A DNA stretch of 32,612 nucleotides from Clostridiales bacterium (lineage in GTDB: Bacteria > Bacillota > Clostridia > Oscillospirales > Acutalibacteraceae): the NCBI GenBank assembly GCA_012519975.1, contig JAAYPE010000011.1, positions 1 through 32,612 of the forward strand, given 5' to 3'. Below the pieces are notes generated by a model. The model made no database searches. It saw nothing but the letters and a program-made list of their open reading frames with translations, and was not told the origin of the DNA. Below are positions 1-8,503 of this stretch, piece after piece; the stretch's first letter is position 1, and each line of letters opens with the position of its first letter. The position numbers were made by a program, and so were the translations under genes.

Positions 1-1675
1 CATTTAGTGCTAATATGTTTGTTTGGAATGCAATGTCATCAATAACCTTGATAATCTTAGAGATATTGTTTGATGCCTCATTAATATCGTGCATTGCACC
101 AAGCATTTTTTGCATTTCTTCGTTACCCTTTATTGCGTTCTCTCTAGCTGTTACGCTAAGCCTATCAGCCTGAACTGCATTTGCAGCGTTTTCTTGAACT
201 TGTGCTGCAATTTGCGTGATTGACGATGTTACTTCTTCAATCGAACTTGCTTGCTCCTCTGAGCCTTGTGATAGGGCAACACTTGTATCTGCGATTTGTC
301 CCGAGCCTGATGCTACTTGCTCTGACGCTGCGTGGATACCGTTCATAATTTCATTTAAGCTATCAATAATCTTATTAAGAGATGTTGAAATAACAGCAAA
401 ATCACCCGGATATTCACTTACTTCTTGTATGTTTATATCTGCATCTGCAACACTTGTAAGAACATCTGCAACATCATCAATAACACTATTCATAAAATCA
501 CAAGTGTCATTAACAGCATTTTTAATTTGTGCGTGGTCACCTTTATAATCGCCTTCAACTCTCATTTGAAGGTTTCCAGCAGACATCTCACTTAAAACAA
601 CTGCTGCTTCATCGATCGGTTTTATAATTGCATCTAGGGTCTCATTTACACCCTCAATAATTTCTCTGTAACCGCCCTTAAATTTCTCAGCGTCACCTCT
701 TACATCAAGCTTACCCTCTGACGCTGCGTAAAGCAACATATTTGTCTCTGTTACTAACTCATTTATTGAAGATAGAGTGTTGTTCAATGTTGGAGTTATT
801 AAATCTCCATCGTCTGTATTTTCTAATACAAAATTCACATCACCATCAGCAATTTTTTGCATTGCACCAAGCACGCTTGACTGTAATTCATCAACAAAGC
901 TGTTGATTTTATGTCCTATTTCTCCTATTTCGTCCTTAGAATCATATTCAACTCTTGCATCTAAGTGACCCTTGCTGATTTCAATTATTGTATCTCTAAC
1001 AATTTTTGTTCCTCTTATAACTTCTTTAATTGTTGCAATATTTATATAAAGTGCTACAAACAAACCTATAAAGCAAAACGCTGCGCCGTATACTCTAACA
1101 TTTTTTACATCTTTTCTATTTTGTTCTAGAGTTTTTTCAGCATCTGCGGATATCATTTCTGTTAAGTCGTTAATAGCTTTGATTCCTGATACCAAATGAG
1201 AACGCCCTTGCGTTACTAAAACAGCGTTTGCTTCGTCGTCTCTATTTTCTTTTGCCAAAGGGATAACTTTATCTGCTAAGTTATTTACAACCTCAACTGT
1301 TGCAACAAAAGCTGCGTACTCTTCTGAATTTTTTATGTAATCAACATCTTTTACCTTCTTTTCAAAGGCTTCATTTTTCTCATTAAGAGATGCAAGTTCT
1401 GCATTTATAGCAACTTCTATTTGATTTACCATTTCTAAATCATCAGTTGCTACAATTTCAGTTAAATAAGCATACGCTTTTTGACAGTTAGTTGCCATAA
1501 GCGACATATCTGCAACGGGCTGTGTTCCATTATCGTACAAGCCTCTAGATGCTTTATCTAGCTTTGTAACATTTGCCACTGTGTATCCAACACAAAAAAC
1601 CCATATGAAAATAAGTACCAAAAATGCTACTAAAAATCTTTTGCCAATTTTAAAATTTCTATAACGTTTTCTCAT
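1..1675 (-). CDS. Methyl-accepting chemotaxis protein with tandem HAMP units (C-terminus beyond window)
   Basis: Transmembrane chemoreceptor that passes ligand signals to the CheA-CheW complex. The ATG at 1675 follows a GGGGAG ribosome site. Read on the minus strand, 558 codons are visible. A first membrane helix lies at about residues 14-36, a mostly helical extracellular sensor of the four-helix-bundle type at 37-190, and a second membrane helix at about 194-215. A canonical HAMP follows with a DEIGEIG core, then at least four more HAMP-like units at about 270-315, 317-360, 362-408 and 408-455. The signalling helix starts near 460 and the frame leaves the window within the conserved hairpin tip, after FQTNILALN. 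The normal continuation (AAVEAARAG) lies outside, so this is a window cut and not a truncation. It lies downstream of cheW on the same strand and is probably co-transcribed with cheA-cheW. The ligand cannot be predicted. Confidence 0.93.
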   Translation of the reverse strand, partial: MRKRYRNFKIGKRFLVAFLVLIFIWVFCVGYTVANVTKLDKASRGLYDNGTQPVADMSLMATNCQKAYAYLTEIVATDDLEMVNQIEVAINAELASLNEKNEAFEKKVKDVDYIKNSEEYAAFVATVEVVNNLADKVIPLAKENRDDEANAVLVTQGRSHLVSGIKAINDLTEMISADAEKTLEQNRKDVKNVRVYGAAFCFIGLFVALYINIATIKEVIRGTKIVRDTIIEISKGHLDARVEYDSKDEIGEIGHKINSFVDELQSSVLGAMQKIADGDVNFVLENTDDGDLITPTLNNTLSSINELVTETNMLLYAASEGKLDVRGDAEKFKGGYREIIEGVNETLDAIIKPIDEAAVVLSEMSAGNLQMRVEGDYKGDHAQIKNAVNDTCDFMNSVIDDVADVLTSVADADINIQEVSEYPGDFAVISTSLNKIIDSLNEIMNGIHAASEQVASGSGQIADTSVALSQGSEEQASSIEEVTSSITQIAAQVQENAANAVQADRLSVTARENAIKGNEEMQKMLGAMHDINEASNNISKIIKVIDDIAFQTNILALN

Positions 1676-1732
1676 AATATTCTCCCCAAAAAATTATTTT
1701 TTAAGTGTATAAAACTATATTAAATATTAAGA

Positions 1733-2227
1733 TTATTGCACAGATTCTTCAAAAACTTCTTCACCTAAAAGTTTTTCACAGCTTAAAATTAAGTTAACAC
1801 CATTTTCAACCTTGCCAATAGCCTTTACATATCTACTTTCTGTAGATTTATTCATATCTGGTGGAAGTACAATCTCTTCGTCTGGTATTTCTAACACTTC
1901 CGAAACACTATCAACAATAAGTCCAAGTGAAACATCGTTAACATCTACAACAATTATGCAAGTTCTATCGTTATACTCTAGGGGCTCTTTTTTAAACCTA
2001 AGTCTAACATCCATAACGGGAATAATTTTTCCCCTTAAATTTATAATCCCCTTTACATATGACGGAACCTCCGGAACTATTGTTATTGGTTGAATACCTA
2101 TTATTTCTGTTACAAATTTAATTTCAATTGCATATATTCCGCTTTCTATAAAAAAGGTTAAATACTTACCTTTTTGGGTATCTTCATCAATGTTAGCATC
2201 AAAAATATCTTTTTGTAAATCGGTCAT
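1733..2227 (-). CDS. cheW: Chemotaxis coupling protein CheW
   Basis: CheW is the soluble adaptor that links chemoreceptors to the histidine kinase CheA. The 164-residue protein is one CheW/SH3-like domain. It shows the family hallmarks YLTFFIESGIYAIEI near the start, VPEVPSYVKGIINLRGKIIPVMD in the middle, and a DSVSEVLEIPDEEI stretch. The length matches typical CheW (about 150-170). The ATG is preceded by AAAGGAGAG seven bases upstream. It follows cheA by 56 bp and precedes the chemoreceptor gene on the same strand, so the three probably form one signalling operon. Confident assignment. Confidence 0.96.
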   Translation of the reverse strand: MTDLQKDIFDANIDEDTQKGKYLTFFIESGIYAIEIKFVTEIIGIQPITIVPEVPSYVKGIINLRGKIIPVMDVRLRFKKEPLEYNDRTCIIVVDVNDVSLGLIVDSVSEVLEIPDEEIVLPPDMNKSTESRYVKAIGKVENGVNLILSCEKLLGEEVFEESVQ

Positions 2228-2283
2228 TTTTTAGCTCTCCTTTCATTTTTTCTAGTTTTAGCCTTGTTTGAAAATAGGTAAAG

Positions 2284-4380
2284 CTAAAATTTAAACATAT
2301 CGGTAACATCCGAAATTAAGCAAACGCTTCCATCTCCCATAACCGTACATCCTGATATGCCTTTTACATCTTTAATATATTTAGGCAACGGTTTTACAAC
2401 AACCTGTTGCTCGCCTATAACTTTATCCGCAAACAAGCACATAACATTTGATTCGTTTTCGACAATTATTACAATTCCTTTTTTAAGATTCTTAGTCGCT
2501 GATTGCAAATTATAATAATCGTGCAGTCTAAGAATTGGTAAACATTCTCCTCTAATCATTATCATTTCACTACTGTTACAATCATCTAAAATTATAGAAG
2601 ATGTGTCTACCCTGAACGATTCTTTAATAGATGTAATTGGAATTACAAAAATCGAATCCCCAACCTGAACTTTCATACCATCAATTATAGCAAGAGTTAG
2701 TGGTATTTTAAGGGTGATTACTGTTCCCTCACCCGGAGTGCTGTCAACCAAAACTTTTCCACCGATTTTTTCCATATTGGAGTTTACAACATCCATTCCA
2801 ACCCCTCTGCCGGAAAACTCTGTTACTTGTTGTTTGGTAGAAAATCCTGGTTTAAAAATCAAAGAATATATGTCTTTGTCTGCGAGTGTGTCATCATTTT
2901 CTCTTACAAGACCTTGAGAAATAGCCTTTTGCAAGAGCTTGTCACGGTCAAGTCCTCTGCCATCATCCCTTATGATTATGCGAACATCTCCGCCCTCATC
3001 TCTAGCCTCTAGAGTAACTGTTCCAATGGCTGGTTTGCCAAGTGCAATTCTGTCCTCTGTGCTTTCTATTCCGTGATCCATAGAATTTCTAATAATATGC
3101 ATTAGCGGGTCTGTTAAATGCTCTACAACATTTTTATCAACCTCAGTTGTTTCTCCTACAAGCTCCAGCTTTACATCTTTTCCAAGCTTTTTACCCATAT
3201 CTCGAACAATTCGCTGCATTTTATGGAATGTTGCTGAGATTGGAACCATTCTAATCGACATTACAGCGTCTTGAATTTCTGTTGTTACTTTGCGAAGCTG
3301 CCTTGATGCTTTTTGGAAGTCATTTAAAACAAGCCCATCAAGCTCTGAGTTTTGCACAACCATTTCCTGAGAAATTACAAGCTCTCCTACCAAATCCATA
3401 AGCTTGTCCAACTTTTCTAGGTTAACGCTTATTATGCTTTGTTTAACATTAAGCTGTGCCGCTGGCGCCACTGCTTTTTTGGCTGGTGTTGGTTTTTTAG
3501 CACCTTTATCATCTTCTTTTTTCTCCTGTTTATCCTCTGATATCGCTTGAGGCTCTTCCTCTTTTTGGACAGGCTCAACATATAATTCCTTTAAAAACAA
3601 AGTGCTTGAAAGATGATTTCTAACATCTTCAAATCCTAGGTCTGTTCTAAGAATTATTTCAAATCCGTCCTGTTTAATTTTTTCAGTTGTTGCAGAATCG
3701 CCAGGAATATTAGAAGGATTTGTGCTAACTATGTCTGCCATATCTTCTAAGTTTTTAAGCACTTTAAAAGACCTTAGGTTCTCCATTTCACAACCGTCTT
3801 CAAACATCAATAATGCCTTGTACTCGTTTTCTCCTGTATGTTCCTTATCCAAATTAATTTCAAAATCCTTGTTATTATCAGCATTGGCTACACCATCATC
3901 TAAGATTATTTCTTGCTTAGCAGTGTCTTGAGTGTCTGCACTTTGGGTTTCACCTTTTAGCGAAGATACAAAGACTTTAATTTCGCCCAAAATATCTTCT
4001 GCCTCTTCATCATTGCCTTCATTGTTTCTAGCACTATCAGGGTCAACCTGAATCATTGCAATTTGCTCTTTAATGTAATCTATAGTTCTTAGTGTTACAT
4101 CTGTAAGCGAAGAATAATCTACATTCTCGGGCTGATTTTCCCTTATATAAAAGAAAGCGTCTTCTAGTGAATGAGCAAGAGATGAGATGCTATTAAAGTC
4201 CATCATTGCTGCAGCTCCCTTAATTGTGTGAACAATTCGGAAAACTTCGTTCATTTCACTTTCTAGCGCACTAGATTCCTCATTGCTATCTAGCGCTATG
4301 TTTTCTAGCTGAGTTACAAGCTCTGTCGTCTCATAAATAAACATTTCAAGCATAGAATCCATTGTATTATCTCTACTCAT
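2284..4380 (-). CDS. cheA: Chemotaxis histidine kinase CheA
   Basis: CheA autophosphorylates and passes phosphate to CheY. All five domains are visible in 698 residues. P1 (Hpt) has the phospho-acceptor His51 in VHTIKGAAAMM. A P2-like CheY-binding domain occupies about 185-275. A charged Lys/Glu/Ala/Pro-rich linker follows to about 315. P3 dimerisation is at about 318-380 (KLDKLMDLVGELVISQE). P4, the ATP-binding domain, carries the N-box HIIRNSMDHGIE, the G1 box DDGRGLD and the G2 box GRGVGMDVV. P5, the CheW-like domain, forms the C-terminus. The ATG is preceded by AGAGGTAA. It is the first gene of the leftward cheA-cheW-receptor set and diverges from fliM. I could not place a convincing promoter in front of it. 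Confidence 0.97.
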   Translation of the reverse strand: MSRDNTMDSMLEMFIYETTELVTQLENIALDSNEESSALESEMNEVFRIVHTIKGAAAMMDFNSISSLAHSLEDAFFYIRENQPENVDYSSLTDVTLRTIDYIKEQIAMIQVDPDSARNNEGNDEEAEDILGEIKVFVSSLKGETQSADTQDTAKQEIILDDGVANADNNKDFEINLDKEHTGENEYKALLMFEDGCEMENLRSFKVLKNLEDMADIVSTNPSNIPGDSATTEKIKQDGFEIILRTDLGFEDVRNHLSSTLFLKELYVEPVQKEEEPQAISEDKQEKKEDDKGAKKPTPAKKAVAPAAQLNVKQSIISVNLEKLDKLMDLVGELVISQEMVVQNSELDGLVLNDFQKASRQLRKVTTEIQDAVMSIRMVPISATFHKMQRIVRDMGKKLGKDVKLELVGETTEVDKNVVEHLTDPLMHIIRNSMDHGIESTEDRIALGKPAIGTVTLEARDEGGDVRIIIRDDGRGLDRDKLLQKAISQGLVRENDDTLADKDIYSLIFKPGFSTKQQVTEFSGRGVGMDVVNSNMEKIGGKVLVDSTPGEGTVITLKIPLTLAIIDGMKVQVGDSIFVIPITSIKESFRVDTSSIILDDCNSSEMIMIRGECLPILRLHDYYNLQSATKNLKKGIVIIVENESNVMCLFADKVIGEQQVVVKPLPKYIKDVKGISGCTVMGDGSVCLISDVTDMFKF

Positions 4381-4440
4381 GACATTACCTCTTTTTCATT
4401 CATTTTATTCACGCTCAACTGCAATATATAATAATAAGAT

Positions 4441-4474
4441 TTAAAAATATAATATAATTAAAAATATAATATAA
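4441..4474. repeat. Perfect 17-bp tandem direct repeat upstream of cheA
   Basis: The unit TTAAAAATATAATATAA occurs twice without a gap (4441-4457 and 4458-4474), about 60 bp upstream of the cheA start. Read on the minus strand each unit carries TATATT/TATTAT-like words that could act as a -10, so the duplication may have doubled a promoter element. In DNA this AT-rich it may also be simple slippage. Confidence 0.85.
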
Positions 4475-4723
4475 CGATACAAACCGGTTGGTCATTTTGT
4501 TAAATTTGTTTGCAATAAAAATCACAATTATATATAAAACTACAAACTTACTTGCTTAATTATAATATTTAATATTAAAATTGTCAATAAACTTTAGCAA
4601 AATAATGCTTTTTGTAAGCTTTGTGCCAAAATATGACATTTTTTTTAACTTTCTATTTTTAATTTTAATATTTTAAATTTTTATAATGATATTAACTTAT
4701 AAAGTAATTATACTATTATTTTA

Positions 4724-4748
4724 TTCTATTTTATAAACTAAAATAGAA
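4724..4748. repeat. Inverted repeat, 9-bp arms, 7-nt loop
   Basis: TTCTATTTT at 4724-4732 pairs perfectly with AAAATAGAA at 4740-4748. It lies in the cheA-fliM gap, upstream of the likely fliM promoter, so it is not obviously transcribed with fliM. Function unknown; it could be a protein-binding site or chance structure in AT-rich DNA. Confidence 0.6.
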
Positions 4749-4800
4749 AACTTGTAATATTTTTAGTGTTTTGGTGTTTTTTGTTGCTTTGAACTAAAAA

Positions 4801-4831
4801 TTTCTAAAAAATGAGCCTCATTTTTTAGAAA
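4801..4831. repeat. 31-bp perfect palindrome upstream of the fliM promoter
   Basis: The arm TTTCTAAAAAATGAG (4801-4815) and its exact reverse complement (4817-4831) flank a single central C. The right end is about 35 bp upstream of the -35 box at 4867. On the minus strand the hairpin is followed by five T residues, so it could end transcription leftwards, but no upstream gene reads that way across this point. Its placement fits an operator or activator site for the fliM-fliY-cheY promoter better. This reading is inference. Confidence 0.75.
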
Positions 4832-4866
4832 AAAAAACATTTTTTAGTATATTTTAACCTAAAATC

Positions 4867-4895
4867 TTGACTTTGTATGATAGTAATGTTATCTT
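4867..4895 (+). promoter_or_regulatory. Sigma-A-like promoter for fliM-fliY-cheY
   Basis: TTGACT (4867-4872) is separated by 17 bp from TATCTT (4890-4895). The -35 matches five of six consensus bases and the -10 four of six. Transcription would start near 4902. I did not see a sigma-D/sigma-28 flagellar promoter in the gap. Confidence 0.5.
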
Positions 4896-5129
4896 TATTA
4901 GTGTATATAAAAGTGTAAATAGAATGTAATTGTTAAATAATAAAATATTATGCAAAAAAAGAATACAATTTGTATTTACTATGTTTTAGCAAAAAATATT
5001 TATGTTTATTTGTTTGCAATTTTAAGGAGCTTACAGTTATACTATATTAATATAGTGGTAATTGTGTTTTGTTTTATTCGAGATTTACAACTTTATAATA
5101 AAAAATGTAGATTAAAGTCGGGTGACAAT

Positions 5130-6131
5130 ATGGCTAATGTTTTAAGTCAGCAGCAAATAGACGAGTTGCTTGGTAATTTGCGTAGTGGCGAACTTGATAT
5201 TGATCAAATTGAACAAGAGCGAACATCACAAAAAGTAAAGGAATACGATTTTAGATCTCCGAGGAAAGTAACAAAGGATCAAATAAAGTATCTTACAAAT
5301 ATTTTTGATAATTTCGCTCGTTTTTTTGGTATGAAGCTTACAAGTGTTTTAAGGCAAAACTGCCAAATTGAAATTACTCATGTTGAAGAAGAAGAATACA
5401 AAGAGTTTAACAACGCTTTGGAGGATTCTGTTCTTGTTGGAATGATGGGTATGACTTGTGACAGGGCAAAAATTGAAGATGAGCAAGTTTTAATTGAGAT
5501 TGCAAGACCTTTGTCTTTTGCCGTTATGGATTTGCTATTAGGCGGTAATGGTAATGTTTTAAATATTGAACGGGATTACACAGATATTGAGCTTTCAATT
5601 ATGAAATACATTTTTAACTTAATGACTCCACATTTAAATAATGCTTGGGCAAACTATCTTGAGGTTGAACACATTTTGAATTCTATAGAAACAAATTCTA
5701 GAATAATCGAATTCGTTCCACCAGATGTTACAATTGCTATTATTGTTTTGGAAATTGAAATTCAAGGTGTTAAAGGCAATATGAATATATGTATACCTAC
5801 AACTTTATTTGAAAAACTGTTTCCTCTTTTGGATTCTAGAAATTACAACAAAAAAGGTGATGACAAGCAAGAACTAAGAAGAGAGTACATTTTAAACTCA
5901 CTCAAAAGGTCAACACTTAATATTACTGGTGTTCTTGGCTCTACCGAAATTGAAGTTCAAGATTTGTTAGGATTGCAAAATGGAGATATAATAATTCTAA
6001 ATGAAAGAAAAGCGTCCGATTTTGTTGAAGTTTTAATTGAAGGAAACCCTTGGTTTGAAGGCACTGTCGGAATCGAAAATAAAAACTACGCAATAAAAAT
6101 TAACAATATTAAATCGGACATAGGAGGCTGA
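5130..6131 (+). CDS. fliM: Flagellar motor switch protein FliM
   Basis: FliM is the middle ring protein of the flagellar C-ring and binds CheY-P to reverse the motor. I start it at ATG 5130, where GGTGA lies upstream and the N-terminus reads MANVLSQQQIDELL. That is the conserved CheY-P-binding peptide of FliM, and the resulting 333 residues match the family (about 330). The frame is open upstream to 4950, but that extension is atypical. The middle part (about 40-225) is the CheC-like domain, with ALEDSVLVGMMGM and FAVMDLLLGG. The C-terminal 80 residues are the SpoA/FliN-type domain ending in GIENKNYAIKIN. The SD for fliY lies at its 3' end. Probably co-transcribed with fliY and cheY. Confidence 0.96.
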   Translation: MANVLSQQQIDELLGNLRSGELDIDQIEQERTSQKVKEYDFRSPRKVTKDQIKYLTNIFDNFARFFGMKLTSVLRQNCQIEITHVEEEEYKEFNNALEDSVLVGMMGMTCDRAKIEDEQVLIEIARPLSFAVMDLLLGGNGNVLNIERDYTDIELSIMKYIFNLMTPHLNNAWANYLEVEHILNSIETNSRIIEFVPPDVTIAIIVLEIEIQGVKGNMNICIPTTLFEKLFPLLDSRNYNKKGDDKQELRREYILNSLKRSTLNITGVLGSTEIEVQDLLGLQNGDIIILNERKASDFVEVLIEGNPWFEGTVGIENKNYAIKINNIKSDIGG

Positions 6132-6136
6132 ACAAC

Positions 6137-7246
6137 TTGGGTTCAACAAAAGATTTGTTTACCGAAATGGAAATTGATACCATAGGTGAAATGCTAAATA
6201 TAAGTATGGGAGCTGCAACAACTGCCGTTTCCACACTTCTCAATAGAAAAGTTTATATTACTGTTCCTAAAGTAGAAGTTACAACATCAAGTGAATTTGA
6301 GTTCAAATCACTTACACCCGGCGTGGGAGTTGAAATCAATTATATTGAGGGACTTTCTGGTGTTAATGTGTTTTTGCTTAAAATGCAGGATGTTCAAAAA
6401 ATTGTTGAAATACTTTTGCAAATGGAACATGACCCCGATGTAGAATTTGTAATGGACGAAATTAGTACAAGTGCCATTTGTGAAACTATGAATCAAATGA
6501 TGGGAAGTGCTTCTACGGCTCTTGCACAATTTTTAAACACAACGGTTAACATATCAACCCCTACATCTTTCGAGGTTAAAGCTGATGAGAACTTCAGTTT
6601 AAGATATTTTCAAGATAGTGATGATGTTATTATTGTTAGATTTAATTTGCAAGTTGATGGTGTTTTGGATAGTGAATTTGCAAGTGTGATGCCTATTGAT
6701 TTTGCAAGAGATTTGTTAGATACTCTTTTCGGCGCTGACCAAAATCAAACATTTGCTCAAGAACCAATCAGAACAAATAAGGAAGAAACTGTGCAGGCAG
6801 AACCAACCCCAGCACCACAAGCACCTACTCCTCCCCCACCGGTTCAGCAACCTGTTGCACCACCACCTCAACAACCAGCTCCACAAGCCCAGCCGCAACA
6901 TACACCAGCACCGCAAGCAAACTACAATGTTGCACCTGCTTCTTTTCAAGGTTTTGCAGGCGATGCCTCTCAAATATCTAGTGAAACATCAGAAAATTTA
7001 AAGCTTATAATGTCTGTTCCTTTAAAAATTTCTGTAGAGCTTGGTAACTCTAAAAAAACTATAAAAGATATTTTAGAGTTTTCTAACGGATCTATTATCG
7101 AGCTTGATAAACAAGCTGGAATGCCTGTTGATATTTTAGTAAACGGACAAAAAATTGCAACCGGAGATGTTGTTGTAGTAGAAGAATATTATGGAGTAAG
7201 AATTACTGAAATACTTAATCCAAGTGAAATAATAAAAGTTTTGTAA
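6137..7246 (+). CDS. fliY: Flagellar motor switch phosphatase FliY
   Basis: FliY combines a CheY-P phosphatase of the CheC/CheX fold with a FliN domain, so it forms part of the C-ring and also removes the CheY signal. The start is TTG at 6137, fixed by AGGAGG nine bases upstream and located five bases after the fliM stop. Both phosphatase sites are intact: E18/N21/P44 and S112/E116/N119/P142. Residues 221-262 are a Pro/Gln/Ala-rich linker. The FliN/SpoA domain is at about 289-369 and ends in GDVVVVEEYYGVRITEIL. The 369-residue length is close to Bacillus FliY (about 380). Unlike Bacillus FliY, the N-terminus lacks a clear second FliM-like CheY-binding peptide, although EMEIDTIGEM is weakly similar. 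Confidence 0.95.
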   Translation: MGSTKDLFTEMEIDTIGEMLNISMGAATTAVSTLLNRKVYITVPKVEVTTSSEFEFKSLTPGVGVEINYIEGLSGVNVFLLKMQDVQKIVEILLQMEHDPDVEFVMDEISTSAICETMNQMMGSASTALAQFLNTTVNISTPTSFEVKADENFSLRYFQDSDDVIIVRFNLQVDGVLDSEFASVMPIDFARDLLDTLFGADQNQTFAQEPIRTNKEETVQAEPTPAPQAPTPPPPVQQPVAPPPQQPAPQAQPQHTPAPQANYNVAPASFQGFAGDASQISSETSENLKLIMSVPLKISVELGNSKKTIKDILEFSNGSIIELDKQAGMPVDILVNGQKIATGDVVVVEEYYGVRITEILNPSEIIKVL

Positions 7247-7264
7247 TTCAAAGGAGAAATTGTT

Positions 7265-7624
7265 ATGTCTAAAAAAATTATGTTAGTAGACGATGCTGCG
7301 TTTATGAGGATGATGATAAAAAACACGCTTAACCAAGGTGGTTACACAAATATTATCGAGGCTGAAAATGGTGCTGAAGCAGTTGATAAATACAAAACTG
7401 AAAGCCCTGACTTGATTATAATGGATATCACAATGCCGGAAAAAGACGGTATCCAAGCACTACGTGAAATTAAAGAATATGATGCTAATTCTAACATTGT
7501 TATGTGCTCTGCACTTGGACAAGAAAAATTAGTTTTGGAAGCTTTAAAATTAGGCGCTGCTGACTTTATTGTAAAACCATTTAAAACTGATAGAATTATG
7601 GAAACTGTTTCTAAATTTTTCTAA
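7265..7624 (+). CDS. cheY: Chemotaxis response regulator CheY
   Basis: This is a stand-alone receiver domain of 119 residues. It is phosphorylated by CheA and binds FliM to change flagellar rotation. The acidic pair D9-D10, phospho-acceptor D54 (LIIMDITMPEKDG), the switch Ser82 (VMCSALGQ) and K104 (FIVKPFK) are all present. An AAAGGAG ribosome site precedes the ATG. The gene follows fliY by 18 bp and is followed by a strong terminator, so it is the last gene of fliM-fliY-cheY. The same trio occurs in Bacillus and Clostridium flagellar operons. Confidence 0.96.
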   Translation: MSKKIMLVDDAAFMRMMIKNTLNQGGYTNIIEAENGAEAVDKYKTESPDLIIMDITMPEKDGIQALREIKEYDANSNIVMCSALGQEKLVLEALKLGAADFIVKPFKTDRIMETVSKFF

Positions 7625-7691
7625 TACTCAAAACCACAATAGAATAATTTTTATTCTCCGGTTATTATCGTTTTATTCATAAAAAATATGA

Positions 7692-7735
7692 AAAAGCCTT
7701 CAAACCTAAAAAATTAAAGGATTTGAAGGCTTTTA
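7692..7735 (+). terminator. Rho-independent terminator after cheY
   Basis: AAAAGCCTTCAAA (7692-7704) pairs perfectly with TTTGAAGGCTTTT (7722-7734), giving a 13-bp stem that ends in a T-run. It separates fliM-fliY-cheY from cheC-cheD. Confidence 0.9.
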
Positions 7736-7799
7736 TACAAGATATTATATCTAATTAATTGCTTAAACATACTAAACTATTAAACTTATTATGTATCAG

Positions 7800-7829
7800 T
7801 TGCAATTTATAAGCAGTTTGCTTTATACT
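7800..7829 (+). promoter_or_regulatory. Probable promoter for cheC-cheD
   Basis: TTGCAA (7800-7805), an 18-bp spacer, then TATACT (7824-7829). Transcription would start near 7836, inside the longest open frame but upstream of the GTG at 7868. This supports the later start for cheC. Confidence 0.5.
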
Positions 7830-7867
7830 TGTTTTTGCTTTACATTTTAAGTAAAGGAGATGATAAT

Positions 7868-8503
7868 GTGTCGTTTAGTTATAGCGTAAAAGAAATGAAT
7901 GAAATGCATAAATCTGCCCTTCAAGAAATTGGTAATATCGGGATGGGCAATGCCACAAAATCACTTGCCTTTATCTTAGATAATCAATTAAAATTAGACC
8001 TTCCGTCAGTTGAATTTCTAGAATTCGATAAGATGTCTGATTTCTTGGACGGTCAAGATGAAAATATCGTTTTATCTGCTATAACCTCAATAACTGGTGA
8101 AATAAATGGCACAGTTGTATTGGTAATTAGGAAAAACTTTGCAATGAGAATTTTACAAAAAATTCTTCCTGGCGATGACTCCGAGATAAATATAGACGAC
8201 CTAAATGAATTGCAAACTTCTGCTCTGAATGAATTATGCAATATTTTTATTGGGTCTTATACTAGTGCTGTCGCCACCTTTTTAGACGCCGACATCAAAA
8301 TATCTCTACCTTATGTTTGCATTGATATGCTTGGTGCTGTTTTAAGTTCTGTTGCGGTAGAGTTGTTTACCTACTATGACAACATTTTGGTTGTAAATAA
8401 CTATATCGAATCTGAAGACGAAGAGTCTTTTCATATGTTCTATCTCCCCGACGAAGAATCATATGAAAAAATAATGTTAAAATTAGGAATTCAAAATGAA
8501 TAA
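7868..8503 (+). CDS. cheC: CheY-P phosphatase CheC
   Basis: CheC dephosphorylates CheY-P and is enhanced by binding CheD. I choose GTG 7868: AAAGGAGA lies eight bases upstream and the protein then starts MSFSYSVKEMNEMHKSALQEIGN. An upstream in-frame ATG at 7829 would overlap the promoter. The 211-residue protein carries both CheC active sites: S16/E20/N23/P46 and S118/E122/N125/P148. Having two sites distinguishes it from the single-site CheX. It overlaps cheD by eight bases, and CheC and CheD bind each other in Thermotoga and Bacillus. With FliY upstream, the organism has two CheY-P phosphatases encoded side by side. Confidence 0.94.
   Translation: MSFSYSVKEMNEMHKSALQEIGNIGMGNATKSLAFILDNQLKLDLPSVEFLEFDKMSDFLDGQDENIVLSAITSITGEINGTVVLVIRKNFAMRILQKILPGDDSEINIDDLNELQTSALNELCNIFIGSYTSAVATFLDADIKISLPYVCIDMLGAVLSSVAVELFTYYDNILVVNNYIESEDEESFHMFYLPDEESYEKIMLKLGIQNE

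Larger units (their letters stand above)
4381..5129. other. Divergent cheA/fliM intergenic region, 749 bp, AT-rich and repeat-rich
   Basis: There is no credible gene here. A reading frame open from 4950 in phase with fliM encodes a poor hydrophobic/Lys-rich extension without a ribosome site, and I treat it as leader. The gap contains a 17-bp tandem repeat next to cheA, an 8-bp palindrome AACCGGTT at 4482-4489, a 9-bp-stem hairpin at 4724-4748, a 31-bp palindrome at 4801-4831 and a sigma-A-like promoter at 4867-4895. That promoter would give fliM a leader of roughly 230 nt. I did not recognise a c-di-GMP or other riboswitch consensus. Confidence 0.7.

Noticed and set aside
4440..4490. Sigma-28-type flagellar promoter (TAAA...CGATAC)
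   Set aside because: Only parts of the consensus fit, and the site would be about 650 bp from fliM in the plus direction.
4950..5129. N-terminal extension of the fliM reading frame
   Set aside because: No ribosome site, and its composition is unlike FliM. The ATG at 5130 gives the conserved LSQQQIDELL start and normal length.
6716..7001. Cys/Trp-rich and His/Gln-rich frames in fliY
   Set aside because: Shadows of the repetitive Pro/Gln linker codons of fliY.
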